This document shows positions 58,221 to 64,000 of a stretch of DNA of 64,000 nt, in pieces. Below the pieces are notes generated by a model that saw only the letters and a program-made list of their open reading frames with translations, was not told where the DNA came from and made no database searches. Both the position numbers and the translations under genes were made by a program. The stretch spans positions 1 through 64,000 of the forward strand of contig CBIHNF010000004.1 in assembly GCA_966211335.1 (NCBI GenBank). The letters run 5' to 3'. Source of the stretch: JAPWJZ01 sp966211335. Lineage in GTDB: Bacteria; Pseudomonadota; Alphaproteobacteria; Micavibrionales; UBA2020. The first letter of the stretch is position 1; each line of letters opens with the position of its first letter.

Positions 58221-58721
58221 TTAATTGGGCTTAAACTTTACTGCCTTGCGCGCGATAGGGTGAGTGGTGCCGGTCCTGAAGACGCCCATGGTGTCGCGCC
58301 AGGCGTTTTTGCGTTTCAGAATTTCAACTTCCAGCAACTTGACGACAGCGCCCGCCGATTTTTCGCGGGCGAAGGCGAGTGCGTCACGGTTTTCCTTGTC
58401 GGCGGCATCAATATCCGCGCCGCGGTCGAGGAGAAGGCGCACAGCTTCTGTGCGGTTCAGGCCCGCCGCCTGTATCAGCGGCGTTGCCCCGCCGAAGTCG
58501 CGGCGGTCGATGGCGGCGCCGGCATCCAGCAGTGCTGAAACACTTTCTGTTTTATTGGCGCGGGCCGCCCAGAACAGCGCTGTCCAGCCAATCGGCTCCC
58601 CGCGCGTCACATCGACATATTCGCGGCCGTGCGTTGCGATGAACTGGCGGATACCGTCGACATTGCCGCTGCCGGCGGCATCGATAAAAGCGGCAATCTG
58701 CTGCTTGTCGGGCGCGGTCAT
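58221..58721 (-). CDS. Ankyrin-repeat protein with C-terminal KAVKFK tail (downstream member)
   Basis: A 166-residue protein with three ankyrin repeats (GWTALFWAARANKTESVSAL, GATPLIQAAGLNRTEAVRLL, NRDALAFAREKSAGAVVKLL), a short helical linker and the end PIARKAVKFKPN. The tail matches that of the gene 5 nt upstream (SRKAVKFKPSGH) and, more loosely, those at 28458 and 28754. ATG at 58721 lies just after the stop of the upstream ankyrin gene, so it is an operon. It has no signal peptide. Confidence 0.85.
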   Translation of the reverse strand: MTAPDKQQIAAFIDAAGSGNVDGIRQFIATHGREYVDVTRGEPIGWTALFWAARANKTESVSALLDAGAAIDRRDFGGATPLIQAAGLNRTEAVRLLLDRGADIDAADKENRDALAFAREKSAGAVVKLLEVEILKRKNAWRDTMGVFRTGTTHPIARKAVKFKPN

Positions 58722-58726
58722 GGATG

Positions 58727-59425
58727 TCAGTGCCCGGAGGGTTTGAATTTAACGGCTTTGCGCGATACGTCGCGGGCGATGCCGCGGGTCGTGAGGCTGT
58801 GGATGACGTCGCGCAGGCGCTCCGCCTCCAACTGCTTTTCCAGCGCGCGGCGGGCGCGGTCATCGGCAATCAGCCGCGCAACGTCGCGGTGATTTGCAGA
58901 CTCTGCCTGCGCCTCGGCGGTGAGGCCGCGCTTGTCCTTCAGCTCCATATTGGCGCCGCGATGAAGCAGCGCGACAACCGCATCTTTCTTGCGGTTGGAG
59001 ATGCGGTGCTGCCCGTCGCGGTTGTTGTCATGCTTGCCGGCCAGCATCAGGGCGGTTTCGTCCTTGTCGTTCGCATGGTCGATGTTTGCGCCGCGGTCGA
59101 GCAACCAGTCGATGCAGGCCTTGTAGCCCTTCTCCGCCGTCAGCAGCAGCGCCGTGTTGCCATTTTTGTCGGTGGCGTTGATGCCGGTGCCAGCCCTCAG
59201 CAGCACATCCATCGTCGGCGTGTGGCAGGTTTCGGCGGCTTTCATGAAAGCGGTTTTGCCCTGCGCATCGCGCGCATCGACAATCGCGGGGCCGTATTTA
59301 TCAATCGCCGCCTGCAGTCCGACCTTCGAGCCCTGCGCCGCGATGCGATGGAAGATTGAAACTTCCTCGCTATCGGGCGCATAGCTGGCGGCCTGGTTAA
59401 AGGCAGGGTTTAACGGTCGTGACAT
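58727..59425 (-). CDS. Ankyrin-repeat protein with C-terminal KAVKFK tail (upstream member)
   Basis: A 232-residue protein with four to five ankyrin repeats (GKTAFMKAAETCHTPTMDVL, GNTALLLTAEKGYKACIDWL, DETALMLAGKHDNNRDGQHR, RGLTAEAQAESANHRDVARL). A charged helical segment follows (RRALEKQLEAERLRDVIHSL), then the end ARDVSRKAVKFKPSGH. It leads a two-gene minus-strand operon. The layout of repeats, charged helix and basic tail parallels the 257-residue protein at 28754. Function unknown. Confidence 0.85.
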   Translation of the reverse strand: MSRPLNPAFNQAASYAPDSEEVSIFHRIAAQGSKVGLQAAIDKYGPAIVDARDAQGKTAFMKAAETCHTPTMDVLLRAGTGINATDKNGNTALLLTAEKGYKACIDWLLDRGANIDHANDKDETALMLAGKHDNNRDGQHRISNRKKDAVVALLHRGANMELKDKRGLTAEAQAESANHRDVARLIADDRARRALEKQLEAERLRDVIHSLTTRGIARDVSRKAVKFKPSGH

Positions 59426-59574
59426 CGGTCTTTCCGGTGCTGGTCTGTTGAAGACCTGACCGTAGCAAAGGAGAGAGTTTATGTCAAAGGGGGATTGCTT
59501 CTTTAAGTCAAATGAATGACAATGATTTTATTCAATAAAACAGAGTCGATCCTGAAGGCGGGGCTGCGTTATAC

Positions 59575-60420
59575 GTGTCGTTTAGTCATAAATTCAGCAA
59601 CCTCGGCCACCCGAGCCGCATCTGGACGGTCTCTGCCATCCATGGCGAGCATGGCCAGCTGGTGTCGGTGCATAAAGCCGTCTTTGACCGCTTCGCGCCC
59701 GGCGACAGGCTTATTTATACCGGCAATTACCTTGGCAGCCGCTACGCCAAACCGCTCGAGACGCTGGACGAGCTGATCCATTTCCGCGCGGCTCTTGTCC
59801 AGCGCCATGGCGTGCCGGCCGATGACATTGTCTTCCTGCGCGGTGTGCAGGAAGAGCTGTTCGCCAAGCTGCAGCAGCTGCAGTTCGCGCCCAACCCTTC
59901 TGCGGTTGTGGAGTGGATGGAGCAGAAATATCCCGACCTCGACAGCATTCTGCGCGCCTATGACAGCAGCCTTGCCGAGGCTGCCCGTACCGCGCGCGAA
60001 GGCATCCTCAATCTCACCCGCTGGTCGAATGCACTGAAGACGCGCATCCGGGCCGAAAATGGCCATGAAAGTTTCTTCAGCGATCTGCGCCGCGCCGCCT
60101 TCACAGAGCATCAGCTGAAGCGCGGCGGTGCAGGTAACGACAACCCGCCCAGCAACCTGTTGTTCGTCCATGCCGGCATTGACCCCGCCCGCCCGCTGGA
60201 TCAGCAGGGCGACGCCTTCTGGTGGGCATCAAAAAACTTCAATATTATGGAACCATATCTTCCCTTCAAATCCGTCATCCGCGGGCATGACCCGGAGCTT
60301 CAGGGCGTGCAACGCGGCAAGGGATGCCTGTCCCTCGCCGGCAGCTGCGGCTATGGTGGAAAATTAGTTTGCGCCCAATTATCCGGAACCGGCGAAATCC
60401 TCGAGATTCTGGCGGCTTAG
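59575..60420 (+). CDS. Metallophosphoesterase-fold protein with non-canonical metal-site motifs
   Basis: A 281-residue protein related to serine/threonine-protein-phosphatase-like phosphoesterases. The usual motif DxHG reads SAIHGEHGQL near residue 20, GDxxDRG reads GDRLIYTGNYLGS near 44, and GNH[ED] reads RGVQEE near 91. The later VHAG (LLFVHAGIDP near 199) and RGHDP near 241 are kept. Loss of the first Asp, the second Asp and the Asn-His pair suggests weak or no dimetal catalysis. GTG 59575 is the start, with GAAGG rather far upstream. It precedes rpoH by about 226 bases. It may be a conserved pseudo-phosphatase. Confidence 0.78.
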   Translation: MSFSHKFSNLGHPSRIWTVSAIHGEHGQLVSVHKAVFDRFAPGDRLIYTGNYLGSRYAKPLETLDELIHFRAALVQRHGVPADDIVFLRGVQEELFAKLQQLQFAPNPSAVVEWMEQKYPDLDSILRAYDSSLAEAARTAREGILNLTRWSNALKTRIRAENGHESFFSDLRRAAFTEHQLKRGGAGNDNPPSNLLFVHAGIDPARPLDQQGDAFWWASKNFNIMEPYLPFKSVIRGHDPELQGVQRGKGCLSLAGSCGYGGKLVCAQLSGTGEILEILAA

Positions 60421-60646
60421 CGCAGGAAATGTATATTTTTCTTACGTTCAAATATCCGGAACTGTAGTTTTATTTCAATTGTTTAGTATATATGGTGCAG
60501 TGCGGCAGAATTCACCGCTCATTCACCATAAATGAAATATAATTGAACATGCGGAATGATCCGGCACAGGTGTTGCTTCGTACAATAGATAAGACAAGCA
60601 CATCAGATCAACCGCACTGCCAAACCGGCAAGAAAGAAGGCTTGAT

Positions 60647-61546
60647 ATGGCCCACCTTGATGATCCGACAACCCAGCAGGCAAACCTGCGCTACATTCGC
60701 ACGGCGATGCACGAGCCGCTGCTCGAGCGCGAGCACGAGCTGAAGCTGGCACGGGCATGGAAGGAAAAGCGCGACGAGAAGGCGCTGCATGAACTCGTGC
60801 GCTCGTACACCCGCCTTGTGGTTGCTATCGCCGCGAAGTTCAAAAATTACGGCCTCCCCATGGGCGACCTGATCCAGGAAGGCAACATCGGCCTGATGGA
60901 AGCAGCTGCCCGTTTCGAGCCCGCGATGGAAAACCGTTTCTCGACCTATGGCACCTGGTGGATCAAGGCGCAGATCCAGGACTATGTCCTGCGCAACTGG
61001 TCTATCGTCCGCACAGGCACTACCGCGTCGCAGAAATCGCTGTTCTTCAACCTGCGCCGCCTGCGCGCGAAAATCACGGGCCAATCGGCACGCGATTTCC
61101 TCGATGCGGATTCAGTGGCGGCGATTGCCAGGGAACTCGGCGTCGAGCCGCGCGAAGTGACGCAGATGGAAGCCCGCATGAACGGCGGCGACCAGTCGCT
61201 CAACACGCCGATCGGCGAAGAAGGCGACAACGAGTGGCAGGACATGCTGTCCGACAACGGCCCCAACCCCGAAGAAGTGGTCATGGGCATGAAGGACGGT
61301 GCGACCCGTTCGCAATGGCTGAACAACGCCCTTGGCGAACTCTCCGACCGCGAACGCACCATTATTAAGGAGCGCCGCATGAACGACGAAGTTGTGACCC
61401 TTGAAGACTTAGGGAAACAGTTGGGTATTTCCAAGGAGCGCGTCCGCCAGCTCGAGCAGCGCGCCATGGAAAAACTGAAGAACTCTATTCTCATAAAAGT
61501 CAAAGACGCAGGTCTTGACCAGCTTGCCCTCTTCGACGCCCGTTAA
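60647..61546 (+). CDS. rpoH: RNA polymerase sigma factor RpoH (sigma-32)
   Basis: A 299-residue heat-shock sigma factor. Region 2 (LVVAIAAKFKNYGLPMGDLIQEGNIGLMEAA, residues about 62-92, split across helices) includes the -10-binding YGTWWIKAQIQDYVLRNW. The RpoH box that contacts core polymerase is QKSLFFNLRRLR near residue 133, diagnostic of RpoH over other group 2/3 factors. Region 4 with the -35 helix-turn-helix is LEDLGKQLGISKERVRQLEQ near 253. Neither a second rpoH nor ftsX is adjacent. GAAGG lies about 9 nt upstream of the ATG. Confidence 0.95.
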   Translation: MAHLDDPTTQQANLRYIRTAMHEPLLEREHELKLARAWKEKRDEKALHELVRSYTRLVVAIAAKFKNYGLPMGDLIQEGNIGLMEAAARFEPAMENRFSTYGTWWIKAQIQDYVLRNWSIVRTGTTASQKSLFFNLRRLRAKITGQSARDFLDADSVAAIARELGVEPREVTQMEARMNGGDQSLNTPIGEEGDNEWQDMLSDNGPNPEEVVMGMKDGATRSQWLNNALGELSDRERTIIKERRMNDEVVTLEDLGKQLGISKERVRQLEQRAMEKLKNSILIKVKDAGLDQLALFDAR

Positions 61547-61603
61547 AACGCCTGTTTTTGCAGGAATTGTCAACGCCCGTGTTTTCATGTTAGGATTTTC
61601 CTC

Positions 61604-62542
61604 ATGAAAACACGTGGCGCTATTTTCTTTATGATCTTGGTCAGCTTCCTGCCTTTCCTGGCTTTACCGTCGGGGAGCTTTGCTGGAACACCTGAAGCAA
61701 AGCAAGCGGCCCTCAGCTTCATAGATAAGAAACGGGCCGCTATTGCGAAAAAAATTTACGTGCCCGTGCAAACGAGCCCTGAAGATCTTGATCTTGTTGC
61801 TGTCGGCATTGTCAAGGATGTGATCAAGCCTGATACCATCAAGCTGGAAAACGGCAAGGTCGTCACTCTCATCAATATTCGTGTGCCGCTTCTTTACATG
61901 CCCAAGGCTCAGGAGTATTTGAAAGAAATCCTCGTTGGAAAAAAGGTTGGTGTTTACCAGCGCAACTTCCCGGGTGTCGCGACGACAGACCGCCACGAGA
62001 ATATCATTGGTCAGGTGCTGACCGAAGGCAACGTCTGGGCGCAGGCCGACCTTGTTCTCAATGGCCTTGCCTGGGCGGACAGCGCGCCGCATAACCGCGA
62101 CATGGTGCAAAAACTCTATCAATATGAAATTATCGCCCGGACAAAACGCGCCGGCTTCTGGAGCGCGCCGGAGCTCTCCGTCAAGAATGCCAAAAGCATT
62201 CTCGACAACTCGACGAATTCATTTCAGGTTTTCGAAGACGTCGTGAAGAGCTATAAGCCGGTCGGTGAGGACCTGTTCTATTTCAACTTCGGCAATGACC
62301 CGACGACCGATTTCACGCTCGTGATGGACAAAAAATTCGGCAGTTACTTCGCCGACCCCGTGACCGGCGTTTTCGACCCCAACAGCTGGAAGGGCCGCAG
62401 GATCCGCGTGCGCGGCTGGATCACCAGCAATTCCGGGCCCATGCTGGAAATCACGCATCCCGAGCAGATTGAGTTCATCGGGACCGAGGGCACGATGGAT
62501 GCGACGCACGCCCCCGTCAAGCAAAGCCGCCCTGTTCAATAA
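61604..62542 (+). CDS. Exported SNase-like (thermonuclease family) protein
   Basis: A 312-residue secreted protein with signal peptide-like start (IFFMILVSFLPFLALPSGSFA). A staphylococcal-nuclease-like OB domain follows at about 60-195: VGIVKDVIKPDTIKLENGKV, LINIRVPLL and NVWAQADLVLNGLAWA, then KRAGFWSAPE. Canonical catalytic residues (Asp-Gly-Asp-Thr, Arg, Glu, Arg) are only partly kept (KPDTI, NIRVP), so activity is doubtful. The C-terminal 110 residues form a second OB-like part (WKGRRIRVRGWITSNSGPML, EITHPEQIEF). TAGGATTTTCCTC precedes the ATG. The gene follows rpoH and is followed after 21 nt by pip. Confidence 0.8.
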   Translation: MKTRGAIFFMILVSFLPFLALPSGSFAGTPEAKQAALSFIDKKRAAIAKKIYVPVQTSPEDLDLVAVGIVKDVIKPDTIKLENGKVVTLINIRVPLLYMPKAQEYLKEILVGKKVGVYQRNFPGVATTDRHENIIGQVLTEGNVWAQADLVLNGLAWADSAPHNRDMVQKLYQYEIIARTKRAGFWSAPELSVKNAKSILDNSTNSFQVFEDVVKSYKPVGEDLFYFNFGNDPTTDFTLVMDKKFGSYFADPVTGVFDPNSWKGRRIRVRGWITSNSGPMLEITHPEQIEFIGTEGTMDATHAPVKQSRPVQ

Positions 62543-62563
62543 TCCATTCCAGTGAGCCAGAAT

Positions 62564-63496
62564 ATGTACCCAGCGATTGCGCCGTTCGACACCGGCCGTC
62601 TGAAAGTCGACGGCATTCACGAACTGTACTATGAACAGTCCGGCAACCCAGACGGCGTGCCCGTGGTCTTCCTGCACGGCGGCCCCGGCGCAGGCTCCAG
62701 CCCCCGCCACCGCCAGTTTTTCGATCCGAAACATTATCGCATCGTCATTTTCGACCAGCGCGGCGCCGGCAATTCGACACCGCATGCGGAACTCCGCGAG
62801 AACACGACGCCGCATCTTGTCGCCGATATCGAAACCCTGCGCCAGAAGCTGGGCATTGAAAAATGGCATGTCTTTGGTGGCTCCTGGGGCTCGACGCTGG
62901 CGATTGCCTATGCCATCGCGCATCCGGCGCAGGTGATCAGCCTCACCCTGCGCGGTATTTTCCTGCTGCAGCAGCGGGAGCTGGACTGGTTCCTCTACGG
63001 CATCAAGGCCATTTTCCCGGATGCCTGGGAGGCTTTCGTCAAGCAGCTGTCGGAAGAAGAACGCAAAGACATCCTCGCCAGCTATTACAAACGCCTGACG
63101 CATGAGGACAAAAAAATCCGCCTGGACGCCGCGCAGGCCTGGGCCGCCTATGAGACTTACTGCTGCGCGCTGATCCCGAAGCCGAAGATGGTGGAGGAAA
63201 GCATGGAGCCGGCTCACGCCCTGCCCATCTCCCGCATCGAGGCGCATTACTTCATCCACTCGCGCTTCTCGCCGGATGATTACCTGTTGAAGAACATCGG
63301 CAATATCCGGCATATCCCTGCAACTATCGTGCAGGGCCGATATGACATCGTCTGCCCGCCGGAAACCGCCTTCGAGCTGCGGAAAGCATGGCCGGAGGCT
63401 GAATTCGTGCTGATCCCCGATGCCGGCCATTCGGCTTTTGAACCGCCCATTTCGGCAGCATTGGTGGCCGCAACAGACAAATACCGCGACTTGTAA
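62564..63496 (+). CDS. pip: Prolyl aminopeptidase
   Basis: A 310-residue alpha/beta-hydrolase that removes N-terminal proline from peptides. Signatures: MYPAIAPFDTGRLKVDG at the start, HGGPGAGSSPRHRQFFDP near residue 38, DQRGAGNSTPH near 65, and the nucleophile elbow GGSWGSTLAIAYA near 105. The Asp is in VQGRYDIVCPP near 262 and the His in AGHSAFEP near 289. ATG 62564 matches family starts; GTG 62552 is an alternative adding four residues. It is likely co-transcribed with the SNase-like gene. Confidence 0.94.
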   Translation: MYPAIAPFDTGRLKVDGIHELYYEQSGNPDGVPVVFLHGGPGAGSSPRHRQFFDPKHYRIVIFDQRGAGNSTPHAELRENTTPHLVADIETLRQKLGIEKWHVFGGSWGSTLAIAYAIAHPAQVISLTLRGIFLLQQRELDWFLYGIKAIFPDAWEAFVKQLSEEERKDILASYYKRLTHEDKKIRLDAAQAWAAYETYCCALIPKPKMVEESMEPAHALPISRIEAHYFIHSRFSPDDYLLKNIGNIRHIPATIVQGRYDIVCPPETAFELRKAWPEAEFVLIPDAGHSAFEPPISAALVAATDKYRDL

Positions 63497-63612
63497 ATAA
63501 CATAATATTTTGCAAATCCACCTCATACGTCAAGCTTGCGGCATTACTGCTTGCGCCTAAAAATGACTCCGTCCATATTTGGCTTCAACTCAAGAGGATT
63601 TGTGTAAACGCC

Positions 63613-64000
63613 ATGACCAAGCCGCCCAAAAAATTCCTGACACTCGATGACATCCAGCCCCAAGGAAAGGTCGTGCTGCTGCGCGCCGACCTCAACGTGC
63701 CGATGAAAGACGGCGACGTGACGGACGCGACGCGCCTCACCCGCCTTGTGCCGACGCTGGTGGAACTTGCCAATCGCGGCGCCAAAACCGTCATCCTGTC
63801 CCACTTCGGCCGCCCGAAGGGCAAGGACGCCAGCCTGACGCTGGAACCTGTCGGCAAAGCGCTGGCGAAAGCCTACGGCAAGCCGATCGCCTTCGCGAAT
63901 GACTGCATCGGCGAGGTGCCGAAAGCCGCCATTGCAAAGATGAAAGACGGCGACGTCCTTCTGCTCGAAAACGTGCGCTTCTACGCAGAAGAAGAAAAAG
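63613..64000 (+). CDS. pgk: Phosphoglycerate kinase, N-terminal part (cut by window end)
   Basis: The first 129 residues of PGK, the glycolytic/gluconeogenic enzyme moving phosphate between 1,3-bisphosphoglycerate and ADP. Visible features are KVVLLRADLNVPMKDGDVTD (substrate-binding Arg and Asn), TRLTRLVPTLVEL, VILSHFGRPKG and LLLENVRFYAEEE. The ATG at 63613 follows a 117-base gap after pip without a strong ribosome-binding site. The gene continues past position 64000; no disruption is seen within the window. Confidence 0.95.
   Translation, partial: MTKPPKKFLTLDDIQPQGKVVLLRADLNVPMKDGDVTDATRLTRLVPTLVELANRGAKTVILSHFGRPKGKDASLTLEPVGKALAKAYGKPIAFANDCIGEVPKAAIAKMKDGDVLLLENVRFYAEEEK

Noticed and set aside
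1..64000. CRISPR arrays, insertion sequences, prophage or conjugation genes
   Set aside because: No regularly spaced repeats, transposase, phage structural or transfer genes were seen. The only recombinase is the housekeeping XerD.

Overview
The window reads as a moderately GC-rich alphaproteobacterial chromosome with dense, mostly housekeeping gene content. The alphaproteobacterial signs are the UPF0262-infA-maf-RNase G run, the J-domain/cobS/cobT trio, the fdxA-CarD pair followed by a phosphoesterase-fold protein and rpoH, and aroB-aroK close to xerD and accA. Many ankyrin-repeat genes lie between the core genes. A Rhodospirillales- or Micavibrio-like lineage is possible, but I cannot fix the species. 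No CRISPR array, insertion sequence, prophage or rRNA operon was seen.

Layout. 1-8.2 kb: tRNA-Thr, a nitronate monooxygenase-like gene, dcd, a tam-like methyltransferase, three ankyrin genes, a DHH phosphoesterase and a lipase-like protein. 8.2-12.4 kb: a possible small RNA, then murA, UPF0262, infA, maf and an RNase G/E. 12.4-19.2 kb: YceI, a panG-panB-panC-coaX operon on the minus strand, tRNA-Phe and tRNA-Val, a stress flavin-fold protein and coaBC. This cluster covers most of pantothenate/CoA synthesis. 19.2-26.7 kb: an AsnB-like protein with altered active sites, a CorC-type CBS membrane protein, aroB, aroK and xerD. 26.8-30.2 kb: an accessory stretch with tandem membrane paralogues, a DUF2171 protein, a frameshifted exported protein and an operon of a YwqK-like and two tail-motif proteins. 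30.5-40 kb: accA, small unknowns, a large unknown membrane protein, an RHH protein, the J-domain/cobS/cobT set and hisS. 40-45.4 kb: an ABC exporter-type pair with two DUF3299 proteins, probably metal-linked. 45.4-52.7 kb: sufE, clpX, a creA-ankyrin pair and divergent puuA/puuB. 52.8-64 kb: a hybrid histidine kinase, fdxA, CarD with a long basic tail, unknowns, two tail-motif ankyrin genes, a degenerate phosphoesterase, rpoH, an SNase-like protein, pip and the start of pgk.

The most notable feature is a set of minus-strand ankyrin or ankyrin-associated proteins spread over the window. Four of them end in the same short basic tail, K-[TA]-V-[KR]-F-K, and a fifth carries it near its N-terminus. 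Two further tandem ankyrin proteins share a separate, unassigned C-terminal domain of about 80 residues. Other second-look items are the AsnB homologue lacking its Cys nucleophile and normal pyrophosphate loop, the phosphoesterase with altered metal-site motifs, the PanG-like gene in the pan operon, and the CarD protein with a histone H1-like extension.
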